The translations under genes and the position numbers were made by a program. Shown here one piece after another: positions 42,535-54,118 of a stretch of 64,000 nucleotides of DNA. Each line of letters opens with the position of its first letter. Position 1 is the first letter of the stretch. Under the pieces are notes generated by a model. It ran no database searches. It worked only from the letters and a program-made list of their open reading frames with translations, and was not told where the DNA came from. The stretch is from Nitzschia sp. pyKryTriq1 (taxonomy: Eukaryota > Bacillariophyta > Bacillariophyceae > Bacillariales > Bacillariaceae): contig OY101119.1 of assembly GCA_956465555.1 (NCBI GenBank), forward strand, positions 1,970,629 through 2,034,628, given 5' to 3'.

Positions 42535-43972
42535 AAGAATGATCAACAACAAGGATTGTCCGACTCAACACCAGTAGTGATATCCGGCGAGGAGGGCACC
42601 AACTCGTCAGACCAGTAGAAATGAGGAAGCATTAAGAAGTAGGAAGCTAAATCACTACCTGGAAGAGACCTGATGGTGATGATTGCTTGATTAGACCTCT
42701 GCTGGCGGCCTCCGAATCAAGAACTGCGCAAGAAGATTGGACTCTGGAAAGGAACGCGGTGCTTCATACTACGAGGAGTAGTACTAGTGATCGTACTACT
42801 ACACACGTATCAGCATTGAACTACTGTCTGTGTGGGGAACATTGTTTTTCCACGTTAGCTAGTACTAATTAGTATATAGTATATCAAACTACTAGTATAA
42901 TATAATCAAACTACTAGTATAATATAAGCGAATTCAGTGATGGCCAAATGACGCCGTTTCAACACTAGTTGGTCCATGTTATGGCACTCAACAACAACAA
43001 CAACAACACTTACTACCAGTAGTCCTCGCTTTTCGCGGTGGTCGTACTAACTAATCTGCTGCTTTTGTTGTACTTGTACTGTTTCTTAGTAGTAGTAGTA
43101 GTAGTAGTTGTACTGCTCTATACTCGTACTCTAGTAGTAGTAGTACAATGTAGTACAAAGCAGCATACTACTACTTGTAGTACTACAGCTAGCAACAAAA
43201 ACGAAGCTCAAGGTAATGAGACTGTCGCTTTTGGTCAAGAAGATACAGCATATCCACATAGCTACTTGCACATTCAGAAAAAGATCCAAACCAAGGTCCC
43301 GAATCCGAACTTCGACCGGGGATACGGTGCTGTACGAGGGTGGAGTACCGGCACTTTATAGTAGATCTTTCACTCCAAAACCGTCGATGCAAGACGAAAG
43401 ATCGCCTTTCCATTCACGGGCTCGAAACATCATGGATTTTGCCTAACAAAGTACGGGGGCCAATCATTTTGAGTCACTCACAAAGTTGAAGTGGCGAGGG
43501 GCCTTTTTGGTCTTTCTCCGGGTCCTCCCGAATTATTTTTGGCTGAGAGGCGGCTTTATTGGTGGTTGTTGGACTGCGGCCACACTCGTGCCACGTGTGC
43601 TTTCGTAGTTCGCTTCGTACTCGTACAGTAGCAACCACAACATTGTATGTACCGGGTACGGGTCCGGTACCTGGTACGTTTTTCAATCCATCACGCAACA
43701 ACATCTGCATGCCGCAACTTCGAAATTCCGATACACACCAGACGCATTATTCCGATCATCCATTTTACAACCTACAACCTTTATCCATTGCCTGTTTGTG
43801 GATTGCCACCAAAGGGACACCCGACCTGAAAGAGGTGATTCGATTCAGCGTGTCTGAAGGAGAAAAGTGTTCTGTTATTTGCTTCGCTGCGAAGTAGCTC
43901 CATTGCTTCCTTTTCTCCCTACTAGTCCAGGTTGCCTGTGGTTGAATTTAATTGTTGGACGTGTTGAGCACC
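42535..43972. other. Intergenic region rich in TAG/CTA repeats and GTAC
   Basis: No gene is supported over 1.4 kb. Two exact 22-bp tandem units lie at 42883-42926. Runs of AGT/TAG and their complements (about 43088-43185) can fold back on each other. A GTAC cluster of about six copies lies at 43617-43678, about 300 bp upstream of the P450 start. Confidence 0.5.
42883..42926. repeat. Two tandem copies of a 22-bp unit
   Basis: The unit beginning ATCAAACTACTAG and ending TATAATATA occurs twice head to tail without mismatch. AT-rich and intergenic; role unknown. Confidence 0.85.
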
Positions 43973-46446
43973 ATGAAGCTTAGTCCATCCACCATTTGGT
44001 TAGTGATTGCATTTTACACGTCTACAATCAATGCATTTGCTCCTCAACGGGCGATTCAACGACATAATACGTTGCAACTCTCTGTGCTGAAAGGCCCTGT
44101 GACCGAACGGCCACCAACAATCGAGAGGGGGGACGACGAAGATAACAATGCAGGTGTATTCAAAGTTTCTGATATTCCGCGAACGCTTCGAGTCCAAGGC
44201 CGAGGGATCCCCGGTCGAAAAGATAAGGTGCAGTTGCTGGACACGTCGACGTATGAAGCGAACTTGATTCAAAGCTGGGAAGACCCGTCTCGTCAGAAAG
44301 GATTCGATTGGGAAATTGAGAAGATGAGGCGATACTTTGCTGGACTCCGAATGCGAGAAGACGGCTCTTGGGTAAAACAGCCTTCCTTTCTGGATTTTTT
44401 GGTCAGCAAACAGCGTTTATCCACGTCGCCGTCTGGAATTAGCCCAGTGAATGTCTTCGATGTTGCCATGTTGTTTACCATCAACATTCTTTCGGCGTTT
44501 GGGCTGGGGCCTCTGCTGGGTATGACGGCGGTTCCCACAGCAGTAATTCAAAAGTATGAGGGATCCTTCTTTTCTTTCATCAAAGGGGTCTTGGGTGGCG
44601 ACCTGCAAACTCTGGCCGGTGGTCCGCTTTTCTTGCTCCTCAACAAGTATTTCCTGGAGAACGGACCCATTTTCAACTTGGCTTTCGGGCCGAAGTCTTT
44701 TCTTGTGATCAGTGATCCTGTAATGGCAAAGCATATCTTAAGGGTCAAGAGCACTGACGAGTATTGCAAGGGAATGCTGGCAGAAATTCTGGAACCAATC
44801 ATGGGCAAGGGTCTCATTCCAGCCGATCCAGTTACATGGAAGGTAAGCGTCTGCTGTGGTATTGTTACTTGTCTCTCTTTGGCCCCCCTGTATCTTCAGT
44901 GATGAACTCATTGACACTTTTTTCAGGTCCGCCGCAGAGCTATTGTTCCAGGTTTCCACAAGCGATGGCTCAATCGGATGATCACATTGTTCAGCGAGAG
45001 AGCCGAAATCCTTGTCGACGACCTGGCCACCAAACAAGATAAAGTGGTCGATATGGAAGAGCGTTTCTGTTCAGTTACGCTCGATATTATTGGAAAGGCT
45101 GTGTTCAATTATGACTTTGGCTCAGTGACGAAGGAATCACCGATTGTGAAGGCAGTCTACCGAGTTTTACGAGAGGCAGAACATCGTTCCTCTTCATTCA
45201 TCCCTTACTGGAATCTACCTTATGCTGACAATTGGATGGGAAGTCAGGTGGAGTTTCGGCGAGATATGACAATGCTGGATGATATCTTGGCTGATTTGAT
45301 CAATGAGGCAGTTTCAACCCGACGAGAAGCAACCGTAGAAGAGCTAGAAGAGCGAGACAATGCAGACGACCCTTCGCTACTTCGATTCCTAGTGGATATG
45401 CGGGGTGAAGATTTGTCTTCAATGGTGATCAGAGATGATCTTATGACTATGCTGATCGCAGGTAAGAAAGTCGGTCGCATGATCAAATGAAGGATTGCCC
45501 TCGTTGGGGGAAGAATGATCTCACTGTTCTTTTTCGACTTGCAGGGCACGAGACGACGGCAGCTATGCTGACGTGGACGCTGTTTGAATTACACAGGGGT
45601 GACCCCGGGCTATTGAAAGAGATTCAACACGAGGTTCGGACTGTCATGAAAGGAAAAAAACAACCCGATTATGACGATATCGTGGCGATGAAGAAGTTGC
45701 GCTATGCTCTAATTGAGGGATTGAGACTTTATCCCGAGCCTCCGGTTCTTATCCGAAGAGCTCGTCGAGAAGATACTTTGCCGCAGGGAAGCTCCATGAT
45801 GAAGGATGGGGTAAGGGTCCTTCGGGGAACAGACATTTTCATTTCGACCTGGAATTTGCATCGAAGTCAGGATCTATGGGATCAGCCTTTGACATTTGAC
45901 CCCACCAGATGGGACCGACCCTTCAAGAACAGCAAAATCCCCGACTGGGATGGATACGACCCCGACAAAATCAGCGGCTTGTACCCCAATGAACAGGCGA
46001 CGGATTTTGCATTCCTTCCATTTGGTGGAGGAGCCCGAAAATGCGTCGGGGATCAGTTCGCTATGTTGGAAGCTGCCGCGACAATGGTAAGTGGCATGTT
46101 GAACGCACAATTTCCCCATCCATACATTTAATGGACCCTCACATTGTTTCCTTGCCTCGATTAGTGCCAAATGTTAAACAATTACAACTTCGTTTTCGAA
46201 GGAAGTCCTGACGATGTTGGAATGAAGACTGGTGCGACTATTCACACCATGAATGGCTTGAACATGCGAGTTACAAAGGTAAACCCGGATGACCCGTTAC
46301 CGCATTCAGATGGATACTGGGAAAAGCAACATCTGAAGCGTGGATTCAGCGCCTGTGGGAAACCTTTTTCAAGCACAGCCGCTGTGGCTACGCAAAATCT
46401 TCCGACAAAAGAACGCCCCGACGACCCGGGCAACGCATCTCCATAG
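43973..46446 (+). CDS. Cytochrome P450, CYP97-like, plastid-targeted
   Basis: Four exons, 43973-44842, 44927-45461, 45545-46086 and 46165-46446, with introns of 78-84 bp, encode 742 residues. CYP97 enzymes hydroxylate carotene rings on the route to lutein- and zeaxanthin-derived xanthophylls, in the plastid. The presequence KLSPSTIWLVIAFYTSTINAF/APQ is a signal peptide plus diatom plastid motif. The oxygen-binding I-helix AGHETT is rebuilt exactly by the second splice (residues 468-473). The K-helix EGLRLYPEPPVLIRRARRED is typical of CYP97. The heme loop FGGGARKCVGDQFA has Cys635 as iron ligand. The enzyme is longer than plant CYP97 (about 550-640) owing to a roughly 150-residue N-terminal region and a 70-residue C-terminal tail. 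Assignment to CYP97 rests on motifs; the exact subfamily is not determined. Confidence 0.88.
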
Positions 46447-46675
46447 TCGAAGTGCTACTAGACTAGGTACTGCTCCCACGGAGAGCCAAAATCGGTAGCA
46501 TACGCTACATTGGCATGTGCTAACTTTGCTAAACGCGACAAATTACTGAAAAACACACTGCAAATAAATCTCATCTACGGAGTAATAGTCGACCACGCAT
46601 CTTGTGCTCAGCTAGAACGTGGTTTCATGTCTGTCGTAGAAATTTTGCGAGCAACAAGGGCTACTCACACCCTAC

Positions 46676-47447
46676 CTAATCCTTGCACATAAGGCTTTCT
46701 CGTGTGTCGACTCCTGTAACAGGGTTTGTACCCCTTGCTGTCGGATGAGCACATAGGTATTTTTGTTGATCCTGCAAAAACACGTGTGAGAATACTCGGA
46801 AGTGCGGCCGATAACATCAACAGGAGGCTGAACTAACTTACCTTTCTTAGAAAGGTATCTGACCAGTCAGATCCCTCAATGTCCTTTACTCCCTCGAATA
46901 GCGTAGCACCAGAGACATAAACTTCACGCATGACGGTGTTGTGCAGATTGGCTCGATTGAATTGTGCCATTTCGATGTTGGACATAGACATGTCTGCATT
47001 CTCAAAATTAGACCCATCTAGTGTGGCGTCGAAGAAGGAAGACCCAACAAGATTGCTTCCTCTGAAGTCGCAGTCGCGGACAATACTCTGTTGAAAGGCA
47101 ACCCCCTTCAAGTTCTGGTGAGAAAAATCTGAACGGTCTAGGTTTACCCCTCGTGTAATCGCAATCGTTCGCCCCGATTGGAGGGTAGATGCACCACCAG
47201 TGGTGATCTTTGCATTGGCAACAGAGGTGGCTCCACCATCGTCCACAGCCAGAGCTGGCGTACTCAGGGCAAGAGTCGCAGCAACACCGAGCGATAATAC
47301 CACGTTGCCAACGCTTTTGCAACTCGCCGCCCAATCGCTCGTATCTTTTGTTTTGGTTGCTTGGTGACCCGGTCCAGAAATCCCAAAACCCAATACTGCC
47401 GGTTGATGGATCGTACCAAGCACAACGCAAATTACAGACAATCGCAT
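46676..47447 (-). CDS. Thylakoid lumenal pentapeptide-repeat protein
   Basis: Two exons, 47447-46842 and 46771-46676, joined across a 70-bp intron, encode 233 residues. The start is ATG 47447 (MRLSVICVVLG), followed by a signal peptide ending near VLGFG and, further on, a second hydrophobic stretch ending ALAV (SLGVAATLALSTPALAV). This double signal is the pattern of lumenal import by the Tat or Sec route. The mature part has about eight pentapeptide repeats of the A(D/N)LXX type (LDRSDFSHQNLKG, FRGSNLVGSSFFDATL, FENADMSMSNIEM), which fold into a right-handed beta-helix. The small last exon gives DQQKYLCAHPTARGTNPVTG followed by VDTRESLMC, the conserved C-terminus of plant and algal lumenal pentapeptide proteins, confirming the splice. 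The molecular role of these proteins is unknown. Confidence 0.9.
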
Positions 47448-48115
47448 CTTTCTCTGTTCAATCAAAGTCGTTCGGCGGTTCCTACTAGAGTCCTCAGATG
47501 AATATTATGCTACAGGTAAAGTGTCGGATGTTGAATACTGGAGTGTCCGTGTCAGAAGTCAACTGTCTCGTCTTTGATGATTCATTCTTCCAGATGATGA
47601 TCTCCGATCTCCGATCTCTTTCGCATAAAGTACAGTAGCATCTTTATATGGTCTGGCATGGCCCCGCCAGCCTTCTTTGCCCGACTGCATGACGTACACA
47701 TTCATAGAGTCGCATTAGTCAACATGACAAACTTCCTGCCGCGAGCGCGAGCCGGCCTCACGGAGTTGCGTGATGTCAATGAACTTTCGTTTACTATTAT
47801 GCCCTCTCGAGAAACGCCTGCTGCTCCCGTATCCATAGTATGTACAATAGTACGCACCGGACCATACACCAGTCAAGGAGTAAGACTTTCTGCTATGAAG
47901 CCTGCTCTCTAGCTAGACGTAGAGAGGAAGCAAGTTTAGTAAGCGAATGGAATATATAGCTATATTAACTGCTGCTAGCTAGTTAGTTAGTCGATATTAT
48001 TTGTAGTGTAGCAAGAGATCTGGCGGGCGTAATGGTCTGTGAACCGAACCAGTCTCAGATGTAGAGATGCAGGGTAGAGAAAAATGAAACTGGGAAAGAG
48101 ATGGCTTTCAGTGGA
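47448..48115. other. Intergenic region
   Basis: This is the gap between two minus-strand genes: promoter of the pentapeptide gene and 3' flank of the HSF-type gene. No repeat or gene of note apart from a CTAGCTAGTTAGTTAG stretch at about 47977-47992. Confidence 0.4.
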
Positions 48116-49406
48116 TTATGCTCTCGACAGCATCAGCAAAACGTTTGCTGCGCTTGCGCTTGCACTATCCTCCTGCGAGAACGAGCTTGCATCCCAGGTT
48201 TCCTCCTTTCCGGAGAAACAAGTAGAACTATGGCTGCCACTTTCGGTGCTCGAGGCATCCATGATCAAGTGCACTTCCATAGGAATCTGAGGCCGTGGGT
48301 CTGAAAGAAGCCTCCCAGCCAAAGGCTCACTGATGAGAACATCATCATCCCCACGCAAAGCCATAGATCGGATCTGCTCCAATTGTAGGGTCTTTGCGCT
48401 GACTCCGATATCCTCTTCAACGGTGTGTTTGGCTAGCTCCTTTCGTTGGCGTCTTCCCTCTGCTGTTTTAGCAGTCTCGCATGGCTCGACTCGCTTTAGC
48501 TTCAAAACGCTTGAGATTTCGTCGGTGCCTTCATTCGCGAGGCCACGGTTGACCCAGAGAGCAGTGGTTGAAGCTCCGGTGGTATTAAAGCTCCGGACAT
48601 GAACAAAACCATAGTAGTTCAGCTGGCGTCGGAAGGTCTTGAAGTTCTTGGTGTTGAAATACTTCGGTAAAAGTTTCTTGGCGAATGCATCGGTGGAGAA
48701 CAGTACCAGCAAACCGCGACGCCACTCTACAACACCCGAATCCTTCTCTGCTTGAAGCATATCGTGGAGTCGGCGAACGAATTTGTTCAGCCTTGATCCT
48801 CCCCCTGATTCCGACTGATGGAAAGAAGAAGGCTTACTCATTCTTCCTATCAATGGAATGGAAGGGGGTAGACCCTTTTGCATGGAGCCAGTCTTGACTG
48901 GAGAGAGAGTGCGCGTGGCTATGAGTTTTCTGCGATTCATACCACAGTTACGTTGCTTACTCCAACTAACTTACCTGGACGAGGAGCAAGAACTCGTTTC
49001 GTCTCGCGAGGCGACAAAAGGCCACCTTGGACCATTTTCAACGCCTCCGATGCAAACTGCAGCGAAGCTTGGCGCCCTTCGGTTGTTGCGGCAGTGCTCT
49101 CATTTGCGTTCTCTGACGGATTGGAGAACACAACCTCCCTTTGAGGGTACTCGGGAGTCACCAAGGGTGCGTGCTGATGATGATGTTTGAGGAATAACGC
49201 AGTTAGCGAATCAGCTTCAATGTAGGTTCCTGGCACCTTATCGCCGTAAGGTTTAGGAGAAGCAAACGGTGCTTGGAGACTCACTGTGAAAGCGGAAGGA
49301 AGAAAACCGGCAAGGCCGGTAGTTAGTAATCCGAGATTAACAAGCGAGAACGAGAACGAGGACTCTTACTACTCCTGTAGAGAAAAAGGAGACCAATGCA
49401 CTTACT
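48116..49406 (-). CDS. Heat-shock-factor-type transcription regulator
   Basis: Exon 3 (48897-48116) and exon 2 (49283-48975) are joined across a 77-bp intron that restores the codon G/TC. They encode an HSF-type DNA-binding domain: FVRRLHDMLQAEKDSGVVEW, then FAKKLLPKYFNTKNFKTFRR and QLNYYGFVHV (about residues 150-215). HSF proteins bind nGAAn repeats and switch on stress genes; diatoms have many, most uncharacterised. The 5' end is unusual. Exon 2 begins TGAGTC after a clear CACAG acceptor, and the upstream donor GAAA/GTAAGT at 49406 supplies the A, so splicing creates ATG. That start gives 363 residues. Alternatively an in-frame ATG at 49510 adds 34 residues. The C-terminal half is Ser/Glu-rich and probably activating. 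The canonical bulky HSF coiled-coil region is not obvious. Confidence 0.75.
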
Positions 49407-50625
49407 TTCAATAGATCTTTTTGAAAGGGGATGGGAGAGAACGTAATCCAGAAATGGATTTCAATATTGTAATAAAAGATGAGGAACACCTTTGCATCCC
49501 ATCCAATCATCCACCTGCCGATAAACCACCATCAGAGAAGAAAACAATTCGATTTTTCGCCTTTGCGAAGAAGAGCGAGTCGTCGAGGAGGAAGAAGAAA
49601 AGATCCCTTCATGTTGTTGTCCATAATTAAATTCCTCGCACGTGTCAAGGAAATTGACACACAGTACTCAACTCGTGTAGAGTTTCTGCATACAGAGAAC
49701 ACTGTAAGATTGTACCGGTACGGTATGGATACCATAGTGGGATGACGTGTCTTGTGTTCTTTATGACGTACTCGGCTCGAAATTATTGGGCTCTCTCCCT
49801 GCTCGCTCCTCTCCAGCACCACACATCTCGTGTCTTATCTTTCACTTTGATAAATTGTATGCACATCATCTTTTCCTGTCACAAGTTGGGGTCTTCTCAT
49901 TACTATCTTGCGACAGCTGGTACTACAGACTGGTACTGTGCCGTACAAGTACCACTACAGCAAAGGGAGGTACTACCTGGTACAGTACTACTACCGGTAC
50001 CAGTACTTGTACTTCGCGTACCAGCGGGATCGGACGCCGAAGGGACGCTCTACCGGTACAAAGTACCGGTAGAGCGAGGAAAGAGAGCTGCTTGAAGAAG
50101 TGCAACCGTTGTTGGATTTCCCGGGAAAGAGCTGCTGGGGAAGAAGAGGACAGGGGGAAAGTTACAATAAAGGGGATTGCAACTCTACTCTACAGTACTG
50201 GTAGTACCTTATGTAGTTCTTTTATCCGTATCTTGCTTTTGTTTTACTTCTACTCCATACAGTAGAAGGCTGAGTACAGGTTGTGCTTCCAGTTTCTCCA
50301 GAAGAGAGGATGGTCACTTTCACTACTGGGCAACCGAAAGAAACAGTCAATATATCTAACTAATATCGCGTCTAATCGACAACGTTTACTCTAGTAGGTA
50401 CCGGTAGTTACTGCACTACTAGAGAGGGCCTACCGGTACAGTTCTTCAGTTTGGAGTTTCTATGTAGCAGACTACAGCCTTTGAAGTGCGGTAGTCCCAC
50501 TACTATAGAATGGATCCCTGAGTTTTCTTCGATCGTTTTTTGTTGGACAACCTCCATGTGGTGATCGCTTGCCAGTACCAACCACCTGCACCGTTGCTCT
50601 TGCTACCTCTAGTCCTATGATAGAG
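49407..50625. other. Intergenic region with GTAC cluster and perfect hairpin
   Basis: There is 1.2 kb between two minus-strand genes. It holds smaller GTAC runs near 49713-49725 and 50397-50440, the large cluster at 49919-50076 and its hairpin. The proximal part may include the 5' exon of the HSF-type gene (up to 49510). No other gene is supported. Confidence 0.45.
49919..50076. repeat. GTAC tetramer cluster ending in a perfect hairpin
   Basis: About 13 GTAC tetramers lie in 147 bp. At the right end CGCTCTACCGGTAC (50046-50059), a three-base loop AAA, and the exact complement GTACCGGTAGAGCG (50063-50076) form a perfect 14-bp stem. It is located about 0.5 kb upstream of the HSF-type gene and downstream of the MICOS-like gene. 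Confidence 0.8.
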
Positions 50626-51150
50626 CTATTGCTCCTTCTCAAAAATTTCTTTGACCGTAGACACTCCCTTGTTCCAATGCGACGAAAAGGAAGCCGCCGC
50701 CTGTCGAAAAAACGAGTAGCATGTCATACAACCAAAAGTTAGACTCTAGTTTGTGCGACTGAGTCGAGTCACCGTGCAGTCTACGTATCCATCATCATCA
50801 TCATCATAATTTCAAATATGTTGCGTGTCGTACCTTGGAGGGCGGATTTTGATTGATCTTGGTCTTCAGGTCATCCCATTGCTCACGAACAATATTTTCC
50901 ATCCAATCTAGAAAAGGTTGAACATATCCGATAGAGGGCGAGAGATGAGTGAGTCGTACTATCATTGACATTTTCCAAAAGTTCATCTTGTAGTATAGAC
51001 ATCTTTCTGAGATGACAATGTACTGTACATACCTGCAACAGGCCACCTGTAAGTTAGCCGATTTCGATACGAAAGTTGCTGGTGGACGAAAAGGAAAGCC
51101 GAGCCGGAAAGAGCCGATCCAGCGAGGAAGGAAGGGAGATGAAAGGCCAT
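50626..51150 (-). CDS. 88-residue membrane microprotein, MICOS Mic13/QIL1-like
   Basis: Three small exons, 51150-51033, 50907-50834 and 50700-50626, with introns of 125 and 133 bp, give 88 residues. All splice sites are consensus and the phases agree. The product begins MAFHLPSFLAGSALSGSAFL, a single Gly/Ala-rich membrane helix at the N-terminus. This is followed by HQQLSYRNRLTYRW, then DWMENIVREQWDDLKTKI and the end AASFSSHWNKGVSTVKEIF. A short protein with one N-terminal membrane segment and a late WN-G-(I/V)-TV motif is the layout of Mic13/QIL1 and Mic12, which stabilise the MICOS complex at mitochondrial cristae junctions. The match is short, so the name is tentative; the gene model itself is well supported. 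It shares a 442-bp divergent promoter with UBA2. Confidence 0.7.
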
Positions 51151-51592
51151 TTTTTGACTGACTGACTGTATGGTACTTTCTGTGCTTGCTTGATTGATTG
51201 GTTGATTGTATCTATTGAGTTCACAGGTGTAAGGGTTGCCGAAGTTGTTGCTGCTTTCATTCGAATGAATGCGTTTGCCGCCGCTGGCCGCAAATCGACA
51301 ACACAAAACACATCATCGAAAGTACTTCGTCGCCCACATACATGCATACGATACTTGTACCTGTATTGGCACCGGTATGCATCGTCGAATTTCGAATTCG
51401 GATTTTCGAGTCTACTGAGTCGTATACAGCCTGATTTTTCTTTGGAACTTTCTTAGCCCTTTCCCCTTCCTGGCGCCGAGCAAAGAGCAAAAAACGACGA
51501 TGGCCGATGACATCATTATTGTGTAGCTTTTTCTTGCGGAGTAGCTTCCAGTCCATATAGCAAAGATCTGTTGCCGTCACATTGTTCGAACG
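51151..51592. promoter_or_regulatory. Divergent promoter of the microprotein and UBA2
   Basis: 442 bp separate the two start codons, which point away from each other. GTAC-containing patches lie near 51354-51374. No conserved promoter box could be singled out. Confidence 0.4.
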
Positions 51593-53682
51593 ATGAGTGC
51601 AGCAGAAGTTGCTAGCAATGTCTCAAATCCCTTGATGGGATTGGAGAAGACGGTCGGCAAAGAAATGCTTGCAAAGATTCAATCTTGCAAGCTGCTGGTG
51701 GTCGGAAGCGGCGGCATTGGTTGCGAATTGCTCAAGGATCTCGCACTGAGTGGCTTTCGTCACGTCCAAGTGATTGATCTGGACACCATCGATGTCTCCA
51801 ACTTGAACCGTCAGCTCTTGTTCCGAAGTCAGCACGTGGGTATGCCCAAGTGCACCGTCGCGTGTCAAGTGGCGACAGACATGGTGCCCGTCTCGTCGTC
51901 GACCCCGGCGGATCTCCTCCAGCCGATTCACTACCAGGCGCACCACGGGAATGTCTGTGACACTTCCACGTTCAATGTTCCATTTCTGGAGCAATTCGAC
52001 TTGGTGCTGAATGCCCTGGACAATGTCGAAGCCCGCCGTCGGGTCAATCGATTGTGCTTGGCGGCCGACACTCCGCTCGTGGAAGCTGGAACGACTGGGT
52101 ACCTCGGTCAAACGACGGTCATTCACAAGTCCAGTGAAGTGGCATGCTACGAGTGTAAGACCCAAGAAACCCAAAAGGTCTATCCGATCTGCACGATCAG
52201 GAGTACTCCTAGCATGCCAGTCCATACGATTGTCTGGGCCAAGGAACTCTACAAATTGATCTTTCACAACAAAGTGGAAGAGAGTATGTTGTACGAAGAC
52301 TCTGAAGGAGAAGAGCCTTCGACCTACATGGATTCTGTCTTTAAGCTTCGAGAATTGATCAAGAAAGAGGGAGGAGCACCGGAAGATGAACTCACCTTAG
52401 TCGTTGGGGAACTCTTGGAGAAAATCCATGGGACTGAAATCCAAAAGCAGCTCGACATGGACCGATACAAGGCAGCCAAGAAGACGCCCACCGTCTTGGA
52501 TCCCCTCATTCTCAAAAGGGGTATGTCCGCCAAGACGGAAGCAACTGTAGATACCGCCATTTGGACTTTGGAGCAGTGCGTGGGGCAGTTCCGAGACGGT
52601 CTTGTACAAGCTGCCAAAACGTTGGCCCTTGGTGGGGTCGTGTTGGAAGAATTTGACAAGGACGACGACCTCGCTATGCGATTGGTCTGTGCGTCTTCCA
52701 ATCTACGAAGCTCCATCTTTGGCATTACTCCCCTGCAGAGCTTGTACAATGCCAAGGGAATCGCCGGAAACATCATTCCAGCCATTGCTACGACCAATGC
52801 CATTTGTGCAGGCTTGCAAATTCTAGAATGCTTTCAGATCTTGCAACAGCAGTTGCTGTTGGAAGAGAAAGGAAAAGACAAGAAGAAAGATTTGAGATTG
52901 AAAGAGTCGTGTTGCTACGTAAACTGTTTGAGAAACAAGGTATGTGCATCATGGTCACATCGCCCTATAGACTTACCTCCAACACCATTCACTGTCAATG
53001 ACTTGACTCACAAAATGCTATCCTTCTGTCTCGCTTTGTCTACTGCAACTGCTAGACACGCAATGGCTTGTACTTGACAGCCTCCACATTGGAAGCGCCC
53101 AATCCCTCCTGTTTTGTTTGTCGCAATGCTATCATTCCCCTCGCATTGAACGTCAAAGAATGGACGTTGGAACGACTCTTGAAAACCATTGTCAAGGGTC
53201 GATTAGGCTTTGAAGCGCCCACAGTCTTGATTGATGGAGACTTTGTCTGGGAAGAAGGGGATGGGGCCGAGGAGGAATTTCTAGTCAATCTTCCAAAAAC
53301 CTTGGACAAGCTGCCATGTGGGGGGATTCAACATGGGACGGTATTTGAATTGGATGATACCACCCAGAACTTGACCATTCAAGTCAGTGTTACGCACCGA
53401 GAAGACTGGTCGGACCAAGACGAGGATGAAAGAGAGGAGTTTCCCTTCGTCGTTGGTGGGGCTCCTCCCAAGGCGACCAAAGCGGCGGAGGCTCCGGTAG
53501 AAGACTCCAAGCCAGCGGCAATGCCTGCTGCTGCTGTGGAGGATGACGATGATGATGACATTGTCTTGATTGTGGATGAGGGAGACTCGAGCTCCAAGAA
53601 ACGGTCCGCGGAACCAGAGGCCAAAGCTCCTCCCGCCAAAAAGCCAAAAGTGGACTATGCCGAAATCATTGAAATTGAATAG
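51593..53682 (+). CDS. UBA2: SUMO-activating enzyme subunit 2
   Basis: Two exons, 51593-52939 and 53056-53682, joined across a 116-bp intron, encode 657 residues. UBA2 with SAE1 activates SUMO: it adenylates the modifier and carries it as a thioester before transfer to UBC9, mainly in the nucleus. The ATP-binding motif VVGSGGIGCELLKDLALSG lies near residue 35. The catalytic Cys200 is in VYPICTIRSTPSMPVHTIVW, nearly the same as in human UBA2. Zinc-binding CYECK and CFVC pairs flank the catalytic Cys domain. The splice rebuilds NGLYLTASTLEAPNPSCFVC. A ubiquitin-fold domain follows, and the C-terminus (KKPKVDYAEIIEIE) has a basic nuclear signal and the acidic SIM-like end known in the family. 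Length is normal (about 640). Confidence 0.96.
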
Positions 53683-54118
53683 GGTATACGCAGAGGTCAC
53701 TTAACGGAAAGTCACGAGGAGTCCCCTTGGACTTCTACAGTAAAGTACTCTAATACGATAAGGATAATGAAATTCTTGTGTCGTGGTCGAAGTTGTGCAA
53801 GTACAATACTAACCTGCTGTGCATCTACTTAATGTAGGTTGCATCATTTTGTAGCAAGTAACTTGTACAGTTGATGAGTCTAGTAGTCTGGTGGGCAACC
53901 CATGAAAGTCATCACATACAATGGCACTCATTTAGAATCATAAGTGCACGCATATAACCTAGAAGTTTACTATATTGTTGTTCCCTCCCAGAGATCTTGC
54001 GATTGCGTTCCGACTAGTTGATCATCCCGGTGCCCTCAGCTGAAGTACGCACTGTCGTTCTGTAGCAATTTCCAGCTAAATCCAAAGAGATGTTCGGTGC
54101 GATTATTGTGGCATGGAT
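53683..54118. other. Intergenic region between convergent genes
   Basis: The shared 3' flank of UBA2 and PGR5. No gene, repeat or hairpin of note was seen. Confidence 0.4.

Noticed and set aside
42535-43972. Possible gene in the AGT/TAG-rich gap
   Set aside because: All frames there are short and dominated by Tyr/Val/Leu runs from the repeats, with no splice-joined domain.
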